Shown here: positions 17,550 through 25,315 of the stretch, piece after piece
Layout: each line of letters opens with the position of its first letter
Position numbering within the stretch: the first letter of the stretch is position 1
From: Reyranella sp.
Lineage (GTDB): Bacteria > Pseudomonadota > Alphaproteobacteria > Reyranellales > Reyranellaceae
Direction of reading: 5' to 3'
Assembly (NCBI GenBank): GCA_019750135.1
Contig: JAIEOV010000030.1
Location: 1 to 64,000 of the forward strand
DNA: 64,000 bases
Notes under the pieces: generated by a model
What the model saw: only the letters and a program-made list of their open reading frames with translations
Databases searched by the model: none
What the model was told of the DNA's origin: nothing
Program-made: the position numbers and the translations under genes

Positions 17550-18980
17550 GTGTTCAATCAATTTTGGCGCCCCTTTGTGCCGGGGTTTCGCGTCAGACCA
17601 AATGACGACGTACCGGGCTTCAACGTCGAGAACGGCTTGCCGCAGCGTGAAAGTGCTTGGCCTGGTGGGCTGCTCCAGAATTGGGTGACGCAAGGGGATC
17701 TTGGCACAGCGCTGCCAAACATCCCGTACGGCATGGGTCTCCCTACATCAGGCTTAGCGGCAATAGCTCCAACCGCTCCGTCACTGGGCTTGCCTGGGTT
17801 TCACGTCGAGGACAACACCCCTGGATTCAACGTCAGGCCGGGTAATGCCGTTCCTGGGTTCAATCTTAATGACGATCTCGACCGGCAAGAAACGATCTTG
17901 TCTGCGCCGACGCCTTCACCGGACGTGGAAGAGCCAGTGCAGCTTCCTTCGCCGCAGTTTCCTGAGTGGGTCTACAAGCTCGTCGCCATGTTGCCTCAGG
18001 CGTTGCCGGCATCCGGTCCGCTCGTTGGACGTGCCGTCGTTGTCAACTCGCCACCGACTCTACCCCCAACTGAACCGGCCATTGCCAAACGGTGGCCATC
18101 CTTGGAGATGCCCCACCGATCTGCCGAGAACATCGGCTCCGTCGGTGGCACTACGCAGAGCATCGGTCCGCAACCGGTGGGTCAGAGCGCAGCATCGAAA
18201 GCTTGGCCGCAGCCTGTTAGTTGGCCGTATATCCAGCCGGCCAGACTTCCGTATCCATGGAGTGCCGGCGCTATTAGTCAGCCAATAAGCCTCCCACCGA
18301 TGTTCGAGCCCAGGGCTGTTGAAGGCGCGGGCTTCACCCTTGCGAATGCCCCTAGTGCAGACGCGCAGTGGACACAAGGACAGACGCCGTTGCAGCGCCA
18401 TCAACAGACGCATCAATCGTCTTCACCCGGCGGTGTGACGCAAAGCAGCAACGATTCTTCGCTGGGACAACGACTTGTGCAAAGCAGCGTCGACACAATT
18501 CCAGGTGCCTACTACCAAAGGCTGGCTCGCGAGCAGCTCGGAGAGGGAAACTACGTCGGTGCTGGAGTGTATCAAGGGGCAGCGCTCCTAGATGCAGCAC
18601 TTGGTGCAGCGACACTTGGGCTAAGCACGAGACTTGGTGCAGGGATTCGTGCCGCGGCGGGCGGAGGCGCTGCTCTTTTCCGACGCGCCTTCGACTCTCG
18701 CTCACAGCTATGGACGTATCTGGGGCGGGCTCCGAATGGTATGCAATGGCATCACATCGTAGAGCAATCCCAGGTGCCTCAGTTTGGCCAGCGCGCCATA
18801 CAGAGTGTAGAGAATATCGTCGCCATTCCGATCGAAGCGCACAGAAGGCTGAATGCATTTTACTCATCAAAATTGGCATTCTCCGAACCCAACACGGTGC
18901 GCGAATGGCTAAGAAAAAAGTCCTTTGAAGAGCAATACGAGTTTGGAATGAAACAACTCAAGCGAGTCCTAGGTTACTAG
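17550..18980 (+). CDS. Putative polymorphic toxin: PGFxV-repeat N-terminus and WHH (HNH-type) nuclease C-terminus
   Basis: The 476-residue protein starts best at the GTG at 17550, which has GGAG nine bases upstream. Residues 1-110 hold repeated PGFxV/L motifs (PGFRV, PGFNV, PGFHV, PGFNV, PGFNL); 110-320 are Pro/Ser-rich and probably disordered; about 325-385 form a hydrophobic Gly/Ala-rich linker typical of pre-toxin regions. The end carries QWHHIVEQ (W400-H401-H402) plus a later N and H (ENIVAIPIEAHRRLNAFY), the pattern of HNH/Endo VII toxin domains. No signal peptide is visible, so the export route is unknown. A DUF2019 gene follows 19 bases later and is the likely immunity gene. Confidence 0.7.
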   Translation: MFNQFWRPFVPGFRVRPNDDVPGFNVENGLPQRESAWPGGLLQNWVTQGDLGTALPNIPYGMGLPTSGLAAIAPTAPSLGLPGFHVEDNTPGFNVRPGNAVPGFNLNDDLDRQETILSAPTPSPDVEEPVQLPSPQFPEWVYKLVAMLPQALPASGPLVGRAVVVNSPPTLPPTEPAIAKRWPSLEMPHRSAENIGSVGGTTQSIGPQPVGQSAASKAWPQPVSWPYIQPARLPYPWSAGAISQPISLPPMFEPRAVEGAGFTLANAPSADAQWTQGQTPLQRHQQTHQSSSPGGVTQSSNDSSLGQRLVQSSVDTIPGAYYQRLAREQLGEGNYVGAGVYQGAALLDAALGAATLGLSTRLGAGIRAAAGGGAALFRRAFDSRSQLWTYLGRAPNGMQWHHIVEQSQVPQFGQRAIQSVENIVAIPIEAHRRLNAFYSSKLAFSEPNTVREWLRKKSFEEQYEFGMKQLKRVLGY

Positions 18981-18999
18981 TTGAATTGCGGAGCAAGTC

Positions 19000-19341
19000 A
19001 TGGTGGATCCGAAAGATCGTTACATTGCCGAAGCCACGGAGCATGGTGCTTGTGCGGAAAGTGGTGACTTCAATAAGGGAAATGCCGCCTATGACCGGAT
19101 GATGGCGACCCTCGCAGAGTTGCGAGGGCGTGCTGATCGAGGTGAAGCAGTACTGACAGAATTGCTCAACCATCCGAATGGATGGGTTAGATTGTACGCT
19201 GCTACACATCTCCTGCCGTTACGAGTGGAACTCGCCTCTCAAGTTCTTGGAGATCTTGCGTCCGGTCCACAGAGCGAGATCGAATTCAGTGCAACAATGG
19301 TTTTGCAAGAATGGGCGGCGGGGAGACTGAACGTGCCGTGA
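19000..19341 (+). CDS. DUF2019 protein, probable immunity protein
   Basis: A 113-residue, all-helical HEAT-like protein of the DUF2019 type: NAAYDRMMATLAELRGRAD (about 29-47), then HPNGWVRLYAATHLLPL (about 59-75) and a C-terminal TMVLQEWAAGRL. DUF2019 members commonly sit directly downstream of toxin genes, and this one has GGAG before its ATG 19 bases after the toxin stop. The inferred role is to bind and neutralise the WHH nuclease in the cytoplasm. The same gene recurs, broken, 170 bases downstream. Confidence 0.75.
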   Translation: MVDPKDRYIAEATEHGACAESGDFNKGNAAYDRMMATLAELRGRADRGEAVLTELLNHPNGWVRLYAATHLLPLRVELASQVLGDLASGPQSEIEFSATMVLQEWAAGRLNVP

Positions 19342-19369
19342 AGCCGAGCTGAGAGTGGGAATGCCGCAC

Positions 19370-19425
19370 CTCCGCGCGAGGTCGAGCAGTTCCTGTAGCA
19401 CCATCCAAGATCCAGGACGGCCAGG
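19370..19425 (+). repeat. Short degenerate copy of the acyl-CoA synthetase 3' region
   Basis: About 56 bases here align with positions near 16362-16418 of the synthetase gene (CGCGCGAG, then GAGCAGTTCCTGTA, then CCAAGATCCAGGACG). It has an internal stop and small indels. The bases just upstream, after the DUF2019 stop, also resemble those after the second DUF2019 copy, so this is a truncated relic of the same junction as at 19850-19872. Confidence 0.7.
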
Positions 19426-19429
19426 AGAG

Positions 19430-19490
19430 TGGTCCCTTGAAGAGCAATACGCTTTCGGAATGGAGCAACTCAAGCGTGCTCGGATATTAG
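19430..19490 (+). pseudogene. Remnant of a toxin C-terminal tail
   Basis: This 61-bp segment encodes SLEEQYAFGMEQLKR, almost the same as the tail SFEEQYEFGMKQLKR of the intact toxin (18920-18965). The following GGATATTAG corresponds to the toxin's final Gly-Tyr-stop but is out of frame. It marks the 3' end of a second toxin gene whose body has been deleted. Confidence 0.7.
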
Positions 19491-19508
19491 AGGGATTGGA
19501 CAAGCGTC

Positions 19509-19849
19509 ATGGCGGAGCCGATAGGTCGTTTTGTTGCTGAAGCCATTGAGCATGGTCGTTGTACGGAAGGCGGTGACTATAAAAAGGGAATGCGGCATTT
19601 GATCGGATGACTGCGGCCCTTGCGGAACTGCGAGAGCGAGCAGACCGAGGTGAAGCGGTACTGATTAATTTGCTTAGCCATCCAAATGGGTGGGTGAGAC
19701 TGGGAGCAGCTACGAATCTCCTGCCGTTGCGAGTCGATCTTGCCTCTCAGGCGCTTGAAGATCTTGCGGCGGGCCCACAAAGCCAGCCGGAGTTCGGCGC
19801 GAAAATGGTGTTGCGCGAATGGCGAGCAGGGAGGCTCAACGTGTCGTGA
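19509..19849 (+). pseudogene. Second DUF2019 immunity-type gene, frameshifted
   Basis: From the ATG at 19509 the reading frame gives MAEPIGRFVAEAIEHGRC and ends at a stop near 19608. The +1 frame then continues with MTAALAELRERADRGEAVL through HPNGWVRLGAATNLLPL to the end at 19849. Compared with the intact copy (GGAAATGCC at 19079-19087), one A is missing in the GGAATGCG stretch near 19589, which explains the shift. It is a clear paralogue of the 19000-19341 gene and follows a toxin-tail remnant, so it was once the immunity gene of a second toxin module. Confidence 0.75.
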
Positions 19850-19871
19850 AGTCTAGCTGGCTGATAGGAGT

Positions 19872-20186
19872 GAGAACGTCTATCCGCGCGAGATCGCGGA
19901 GTTCCTGTACCAGCATCCCAAGATCCAGGACGTCCAGGTGATCGGCGTGCCCGATCCGCGCTACGGCGAGGAGATCTGCGCCTGGATCAAGCTGCACGAC
20001 GGCAAGACGGCGACCGCCGAGGAGATCCGCGAGTTCTGCAAGGGCGAGATCGCCCACTACAAGATCCCGCGCTACATCGAGTTCGTGCCGGAGTTCCCGA
20101 TGACGATCACCGGCAAGATCCAGAAGTTCGTCATACGTGAGCAGACGATCGAGAAGCTGGGATTGAAGGCGGAGAAGACGGCCTAG
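19872..20186 (+). pseudogene. Duplicated 3' end of the acyl-CoA synthetase gene
   Basis: This segment repeats the last 310 or so bases of the synthetase at 16350-16663 (ENVYPREIAEFL through GKIQKFV to the end EKTA). Positions 19914-20089 are identical to 16391-16566; the final 90 bases differ at scattered sites. It lacks a start and the first 440 residues, so it is a gene fragment and not a functional enzyme. With the intact gene it flanks the toxin/immunity island as direct repeats about 3.5 kb apart. Confidence 0.85.
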
Positions 20187-20199
20187 CGAGCGCCGCGTG

Positions 20200-20445
20200 T
20201 CATGCGTCGCGCAGCTCCAGCCGACGCTCGATGCGGACTAGTCGCTCGGTCAGACCATCAGTGGCGAGCTGCTGCTGGGCATCGGCCGACGCCAGATTGC
20301 CGAGATGCTGGATGATCGATGCCTGGCCGCTCTCGAGATTTGCCAAGCGTTGCTTGACCTCTCCAAGCGAGCCCTGGACGTCGGAGATATCGGCGCGAAT
20401 GGCGCGTAGCTGCGTCAACACTGAGTTTTCTGGACTATCGACCAT
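20200..20445 (-). CDS. Small coiled-coil protein
   Basis: An 81-residue protein with regular heptad spacing over most of its length (LRAIRADISDVQGSLGEVK, then LANLESGQASIIQHLGN, then TERLVRIERRLELRD). It has no signal peptide or cysteines. Small coiled-coil proteins of this kind are common in alphaproteobacteria, with no known role. It converges with the synthetase fragment, stop to stop across 13 bases. It is probably a real gene because the composition and the heptads persist over the whole frame. Confidence 0.6.
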   Translation of the reverse strand: MVDSPENSVLTQLRAIRADISDVQGSLGEVKQRLANLESGQASIIQHLGNLASADAQQQLATDGLTERLVRIERRLELRDA

Positions 20446-20556
20446 GCGGGCCTTGTAGCACGAACCAAGTTAACCGTGGTGCGGCCCGCAGGATCGATTG
20501 GGAAGCATCCCGCCGGCGTTAACCGGCCGGCGGGATGCAAGTAGCGTTGTCGACGA

Positions 20557-20862
20557 TCAGCGAGCCTTTGCCGCCTCGGTGCCGGGAACGGGAATTTGCT
20601 GCCGCTCGAGAGCCTTGGTCAGGTTCGCGATGCCCAGCTTGTAGTTCCCCTTCTGGCATTCGTTGAAGGCAGCAGCGACCTCGACGTTCGGCGCCGACGT
20701 AGAGCCCCGGCCGTTGGCCTCGTACTTGTTGTACAGGCCGTGGAGCTCCCGGCACCGGGCCATGTCGTCGGTGGATTGTGCATGGCCGGCGGCGGCGTAG
20801 ACGATGGACAGAGCTGCAACCGAGAGGGCGGCAGCGTTTCGAGCGATGTTCACGAAAGCCAT
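20557..20862 (-). CDS. Small exported protein of unknown function
   Basis: A 101-residue protein with a clear signal peptide (hydrophobic residues about 8-26, cleavage likely after GHA-Q). The mature part has two cysteines (in DMARCREL and FNECQKG) that could form a disulfide in the periplasm, and a helical TKALERQ segment. I do not recognise a family. It is divergent from the LysR gene at 20976 with a 113-base gap, so it might be under its control. Confidence 0.65.
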   Translation of the reverse strand: MAFVNIARNAAALSVAALSIVYAAAGHAQSTDDMARCRELHGLYNKYEANGRGSTSAPNVEVAAAFNECQKGNYKLGIANLTKALERQQIPVPGTEAAKAR

Positions 20863-20975
20863 TGGGCTGTCTCCACTGTGCTTGAAGTGGAGCAGACCTA
20901 ACTGTTTTATTAATTTTGATAATCGGCCTCTGGGGCGATATACCTTTCAATCAAAGTTAATAATGGGGCCTTGAA

Positions 20976-21959
20976 ATGGACCGCTTCGAGAGCATGCGCA
21001 TCTTCGCGAAGGTCGTAGAGGCCAGCAGCTTCACGACGGCATCCTCGGGCCTCGGCCTCTCGACGAGCATGGTGAGCCAGCACATCAAGCATCTCGAGGA
21101 GCGGCTTGGGGCGCGACTGCTCAACCGCACGACGCGCAGGATGGGCCTGACCGAGGTGGGCCGTGCCTACTACGACCGCTGCAAGCGGCTCCTGTCCGAC
21201 CTCGAAGAGGCCGAGTCGGCGGTGGGCCGGATGCAGGTGGCGCCGCGCGGCGACTTGCGGGTCAATGCGACGCCGGTGTTCGGCGTTCTCCATCTGGCGC
21301 CAGCGGTCGCGGACTTCACCGCGCGCTACCCGTCGATCTCGATCGAGATGATGCTGAGTGATCGCATCGTCGATCTCGTCGACGAGAGCTTCGACGTGGC
21401 GGTGCGCGTCGAACCGCTTCCGGACTCCAGCCTCGTGGCGCGCCAGATCGCGTCGTGTCGAATTGTCATCTGTGGCGCGCCCGCCTACTTCAAGAAGCAC
21501 GGGACGCCCCGTACGCCCGCCGATCTCGCCAACCACAATTGCCTGACGTTCACCGGAACGTCCTACACGCGTGGCGTCTGGCAGCTCGTCTCGTCAAAGG
21601 GCGAGGCGCTCGAGGTGACTCCCAGGGGGAACTTGCGGTCCAACAACGCGGCCGTGCTCCTTCTGGCGGCGCTGGAAGGGCAAGGCCTTGTCGCCGTGCC
21701 GACCTACATGGTCAGCGACGCCCTGAAGTCGGGTCGCCTGCGGACGGTGCTGGACGACTATGCGCCGCCGCTGTTGACGATACGGGCCGTCTATCCTCAC
21801 GGCCGTCACCTGTCGGCAAAGGTCCGGACCTTCGTGGACTTCCTGGCGGCGCGCTTTGGACGGGAACCCCTATGGGAAGGAAACCCAAAGACGAGCGGCA
21901 CGGCCGCTGCGTGCCGAGGCGGCCGCAAGCAGCGTGGCAAGAGAGCGGTCCACGCGTGA
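20976..21959 (+). CDS. LysR family transcriptional regulator
   Basis: A 327-residue LysR protein of the DsdA/AaeR-like subgroup that begins MDRFESMRIFAKVVEASSFT. The helix-turn-helix covers about residues 18-42 (TTASSGLGLSTSMVSQHIKHLE), followed by RLGARLLNRTTRRMGLTEVG and the effector domain (GDLRVNATPVFGVLHLAPAV). A 30-residue basic tail follows the normal domain end. It precedes the HpaI-type aldolase gene by 125 bases on the same strand; regulation of that gene is possible but not shown. Confidence 0.9.
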   Translation: MDRFESMRIFAKVVEASSFTTASSGLGLSTSMVSQHIKHLEERLGARLLNRTTRRMGLTEVGRAYYDRCKRLLSDLEEAESAVGRMQVAPRGDLRVNATPVFGVLHLAPAVADFTARYPSISIEMMLSDRIVDLVDESFDVAVRVEPLPDSSLVARQIASCRIVICGAPAYFKKHGTPRTPADLANHNCLTFTGTSYTRGVWQLVSSKGEALEVTPRGNLRSNNAAVLLLAALEGQGLVAVPTYMVSDALKSGRLRTVLDDYAPPLLTIRAVYPHGRHLSAKVRTFVDFLAARFGREPLWEGNPKTSGTAAACRGGRKQRGKRAVHA

Positions 21960-22084
21960 TGCCGATCGTGGACCCAAGGTCCGCAGTCCGAAGCCTGATG
22001 GTCTCCTGGGTGTTGAAAAGGGCCGCCTGATCGGGCCCAATCCCTCTCGTTCCTGGAATCGAAGAACAAGCGAGAGATGCGACC

Positions 22085-22852
22085 ATGCGACAGAACAAGA
22101 TCAAGCAGATGTGGCGGGACGGGAAATGCGTGACGCTGGGCTGGCTTTCCGTGTCTCACGGCTTCACCGCCGAAGTCATGGCGCGTCAGGGCTTCGATGC
22201 CCTGTGCGTCGACCTTCAGCATGGCACCGCTGAAATGAAAGACGTCGCGCCGATGCTGCAGGCGATCTCGCAGACCGACACGGTCCCCGTCGTGCGCGTC
22301 GCCTGGAACGAGCCCGCGGCGATCATGAAGGCGCTCGACCTCGGCGCCTATGCCGTCATCGTGCCGCTGGTGAACAACGCCGAGGAAGCCGCGATGGCGG
22401 TGGCCGCGTGCCGCTATCCGCCGGTCGGCATGCGCTCCAACGGACCCGTGCGCGCCGTGCACTACGGCGGCGCCGACTACGTCGCCAATGCCAACAACGA
22501 GATCGTCGTGATGGCCATGATCGAGACCAAGGAAGGGCTGGCCAACCTCGACGCCATCTGCGCGACGCCCGGCCTGGACGCCGTCTATATCGGGCCGGCG
22601 GACCTGTCGTTCGCCCTGGGACTGGCGCCACGTGGCGACAACCCGGATCCGCTTCACATCGCGACCTGCGACAAGATCCTGGCGGCCGCCCACAAGGCCG
22701 GCATCAAGTGCGTCATGCATTGCGCCAGTGCGTCGTTCGCGGCCGGCGCGGTGAAGCGCGGCTTCGACATGGTCATGCTGACGTCCGATCTGTCCTGCAT
22801 GATCGCGGGTGCGAAGATGCAGCTCGACGAGCTCAAGGCCAAGACGGCCTGA
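22085..22852 (+). CDS. HpcH/HpaI family aldolase
   Basis: A 255-residue protein of the pyruvate/oxaloacetate-dependent class II (metal) aldolase family: DALCVDLQHGT near residue 39, VRVAWNEPAAIMKALDLGA, an MAMIETKEGLANLD segment carrying the metal-binding glutamate, and YIGPADLS with the metal-binding aspartate. It cleaves 4-hydroxy-2-oxoacid type compounds to pyruvate and an aldehyde; the exact substrate is unknown. It converges on the aldo/keto reductase gene, with a strong hairpin between them. Confidence 0.88.
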   Translation: MRQNKIKQMWRDGKCVTLGWLSVSHGFTAEVMARQGFDALCVDLQHGTAEMKDVAPMLQAISQTDTVPVVRVAWNEPAAIMKALDLGAYAVIVPLVNNAEEAAMAVAACRYPPVGMRSNGPVRAVHYGGADYVANANNEIVVMAMIETKEGLANLDAICATPGLDAVYIGPADLSFALGLAPRGDNPDPLHIATCDKILAAAHKAGIKCVMHCASASFAAGAVKRGFDMVMLTSDLSCMIAGAKMQLDELKAKTA

Positions 22853-22866
22853 CACCGGCGACAGCC

Positions 22867-22900
22867 GGGCCATGGCGCATCTAAGCGTGCGCCATGGCCC
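22867..22900. terminator. Bidirectional hairpin between convergent genes
   Basis: A perfect 13-bp stem (GGGCCATGGCGCA at 22867-22879, complement at 22888-22900) with an 8-base loop. It lies 15 bases after the aldolase stop, and its right arm encodes the last residues (GGAMAHA) of the aldo/keto reductase, whose stop is in the loop. It probably ends transcripts from both sides. Confidence 0.65.
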
Positions 22901-23753
22901 CACCGGCCGCGACGCCGTCGAGGGCGGCCAGCGCCTCGTCCGGCAGATCGAGTTCGGCGGCCGATAGATTCTCCCGCAGATGCGCGACCGATGACGTGCC
23001 GGGGATCAGCAGGATATTGGGCGCGCGACTAAGCAGCCAGGCGAGCGCCACCTTCATCGGCGTGACGCCGAGGCGCCGCGCGACATCGGACAGGATCGAG
23101 GATTGCAGCGGGCTGAATCCGCCGAGCGGGAAATACGGCACGTAGGCGATGCCGTCGCGCGCCAGGGCATCGACCATGGCATCGTCGTCGCGATAGGCCA
23201 GGTTGTAGTGGTTCTGCACGCAGACGATCTCGCAGAGTCTGCGGCCTTCGGCCAGTTGCGTCGGCGTCACGTTGCTGAGGCCGATATGGCGGACCAGGCC
23301 CTGCTGCTGGAGTTCGGCAAGAGCGGTGAGTTGCGCTTCGATGGAGCCTTCGGCGGGACCATGCACGTCGAAGATGGCCCGCAGATTGACCACGTCGAGC
23401 ACGTCCAGGCCGAGATTGCGGAGATTGTCGTGCACCGCCTGACGAAGCTCGTCGGGAGAGAAGGCCGGTATCCACGACGCGTCCTGGCCGCGCCGCGCGC
23501 CGATCTTGGTGACGATGACGAGGTCGTCCGGATAGGGATGCAGCGCCTCGCGGATCAGCCGGTTGGTGACATGCGGCCCATAGAAGTCGCTGGTGTCGAT
23601 ATGGTTCACACCGGACGCGACCGCCGCGCGCAGGACGGCCAGCGCCGCGTCGCGGTCCTGGGGCGGGCCGAACACGCCGGGTCCCGCGAGTTGCATGGCG
23701 CCGTAGCCCAGCCGATTCACTGTGCGGCTGCCGAGGACGAACGTATCGGTCAT
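22881..23753 (-). CDS. Aldo/keto reductase
   Basis: A 290-residue NAD(P)H-dependent oxidoreductase with a TIM-barrel fold. The catalytic tetrad is visible: D and Y in HIDTSDFYG (about 49-57), K in VIVTKIG (near 84) and the position after the next strand. The C-terminal NADPH site reads LLIPGTSSVAHLRENL. The ATG at 23753 has AAGGA upstream; in-frame starts further upstream would reach towards the divergent TetR gene. It is divergent from that gene across 37 bases, so TetR control is likely. The substrate is not known. Confidence 0.88.
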   Translation of the reverse strand: MTDTFVLGSRTVNRLGYGAMQLAGPGVFGPPQDRDAALAVLRAAVASGVNHIDTSDFYGPHVTNRLIREALHPYPDDLVIVTKIGARRGQDASWIPAFSPDELRQAVHDNLRNLGLDVLDVVNLRAIFDVHGPAEGSIEAQLTALAELQQQGLVRHIGLSNVTPTQLAEGRRLCEIVCVQNHYNLAYRDDDAMVDALARDGIAYVPYFPLGGFSPLQSSILSDVARRLGVTPMKVALAWLLSRAPNILLIPGTSSVAHLRENLSAAELDLPDEALAALDGVAAGGAMAHA

Positions 23754-23790
23754 TTGCCTTGGTCCTTGTTTCATGTTCCGTTGAGAACAT

Positions 23791-24447
23791 ATGAAGGATC
23801 CTTCAGTTTTGAATTCGCATTCCATGAGCCCTGTCGCAACGACCCTAAAGCCTCGGAAATCCCCGGTTCAGGCCCGCTCTACGGCGACCATCGACGCCCT
23901 GCACGTCGCGGCGATTCAGGTTTTGACACGGGAAGGCCTCGGCCGCTGCACGACGACGCGCATCGCCGAGCGCGCGGGCATGTCGGTCGGCAGCCTCTAC
24001 CAGTACTACCCGAACCGTGACGCGCTGCTCGCCGCCGTCCTCGAACAGCATCTGGATCGCATCACCAGTGCTGTCGAGCGTGCCTGCAGCGCCCAGCGGG
24101 GCGAGCCGGTATCCCGGATGGCAACGGCCCTGGTCACCGCCTTCCTGGCCGAGAAGCTGCGCGATTCCAGGGAATCGAAAGCGCTCTATGCGGTTGCCGA
24201 ACAACGCGGCGGCGCCCGGTTCGTCGCGCGCATGTACGCCCGCACGGTGACGGCCGTTGCAACCATGCTGGCAGAGGCGTCGGACGCCCGCTTCGAGGAT
24301 CCGACCATGACCGCCACGATCGCGCTCGGCGCCATGGTCGGGCCGATCCGAACACTGCTCGAGGGACACGCTCCTGCCGGATACGAAGCGTGCCTGAAGG
24401 ATCAGCTCATCGTGCTGCTGACGGCTTTTTTCCAGGCGACCCGATAG
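23791..24447 (+). CDS. TetR family transcriptional regulator
   Basis: A 218-residue TetR protein (206 if it starts at the internal ATG at 23824). The helix-turn-helix lies at about 35-75: TIDALHVAAIQVLTREGLGR, then TTRIAERAGMSVGSLYQYYPNRDAL, matching the family consensus. The C-terminal ligand domain is unremarkable. It is divergent from the aldo/keto reductase and probably represses it in response to a small hydrophobic compound. It converges on the alpha/beta hydrolase gene with one base between stops. Confidence 0.92.
   Translation: MKDPSVLNSHSMSPVATTLKPRKSPVQARSTATIDALHVAAIQVLTREGLGRCTTTRIAERAGMSVGSLYQYYPNRDALLAAVLEQHLDRITSAVERACSAQRGEPVSRMATALVTAFLAEKLRDSRESKALYAVAEQRGGARFVARMYARTVTAVATMLAEASDARFEDPTMTATIALGAMVGPIRTLLEGHAPAGYEACLKDQLIVLLTAFFQATR
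23792..23805. promoter_or_regulatory. 14-bp palindrome at the TetR gene start, candidate operator
   Basis: TGAAGGATCCTTCA is a perfect palindrome that begins one base after the A of the annotated TetR ATG and lies beside the divergent aldo/keto reductase promoter. TetR proteins bind such dyads, so it is a candidate operator. If translation starts at the ATG at 23824 instead, the palindrome would be fully upstream of the coding region. Confidence 0.4.
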
Positions 24448-24448
24448 G

Positions 24449-25234
24449 TCAGTCCGCTGCCGCGCGCTGCTCCACCGCCGCGGTCGCCGGCCGGTTGGCC
24501 TTCAGGAACGTCCTGATGTGCCGCACCGCCAGCGGGATCTTCTCCGGCGTGTCCTTCCACGGATACATGCTGACCTGCGAATTGGGTGCCAGCATCGCCA
24601 CCTCCATCGCCACCGCGTAGGGATGCGGCGGGATGTCGTCGGGCAGCACCATGATCGGGATCTGGCAGTCGCGCACGAAATCGCGGCTGACGGTGAACAC
24701 GAAGTCGGGATTGGCGCGGTACATCCTGGCGAGGAACGCGCTCACCTGGTCCATGGTGACGTCGGGCCGCCGCGCGGCGAAGGCGGGGCCCCAGTTGTTC
24801 ATGTTGTTCTGGTAGAACTGGTCGGGCAGCTCGGGCCGATGGCCGCTCGGCTGCGTCAGCACGGCGGCGACGACGCGATTGGGCGCGCGCTTGATCAGGT
24901 TCCAGATGAACGGCTGGCCGATGCAGTAGCCCAGCACCATGAACTTATCGATGCCGAGGTGATCCATCAGGCCGATGTGATCGTCGGTGAAGGAGTCCCA
25001 CGGCCGGTCGATCTCGAGCGGTCCGGAGGACTGGCCGGCATTGGCGTTGCGCAGGTCGGCGCCGACGCAACGGAAGCCGTCCTTGGCGAACTCCTTCATG
25101 GCGTTGAAGGGATGGCTGGTGTCGAGTCCGGCGATCGTCGAGTTGAGCCCGCCGCCCGGGATCACCATCAGCGGATAGCCTGAACCCATCTCTTCGTAAT
25201 GGATGCGGACTTTGCCTCTTTCGTAGGTCGGCAT
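24449..25234 (-). CDS. Alpha/beta hydrolase with a cysteine nucleophile
   Basis: A 261-residue alpha/beta-hydrolase fold protein. The oxyanion region is VIPGGGLNSTIAG (about 24-36). The nucleophile elbow reads G102-Y-C104-I-G106, with Cys where most members have Ser, as in dienelactone hydrolase. An acid and His occur late (around LPDDIPPHP). The ATG has a perfect GGAGG. The substrate is not evident; ester, lactone or carbon-carbon hydrolysis are all possible. It stands alone on this strand, after the M23 gene. Confidence 0.82.
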   Translation of the reverse strand: MPTYERGKVRIHYEEMGSGYPLMVIPGGGLNSTIAGLDTSHPFNAMKEFAKDGFRCVGADLRNANAGQSSGPLEIDRPWDSFTDDHIGLMDHLGIDKFMVLGYCIGQPFIWNLIKRAPNRVVAAVLTQPSGHRPELPDQFYQNNMNNWGPAFAARRPDVTMDQVSAFLARMYRANPDFVFTVSRDFVRDCQIPIMVLPDDIPPHPYAVAMEVAMLAPNSQVSMYPWKDTPEKIPLAVRHIRTFLKANRPATAAVEQRAAAD

Positions 25235-25315
25235 GGCGGTCCTCCTTCAATTCAGCGCGCGAGTTTGGCCCTCTCGTCGGCCTCGCTCAACGGCTTTCCG
25301 GCGACCGTCCCGGCG

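Noticed and set aside
16664..20186. Island as a phage or integrative element
   Set aside because: No integrase, tRNA or att-like site was found; the flanking repeats are gene ends, not typical attachment sites.
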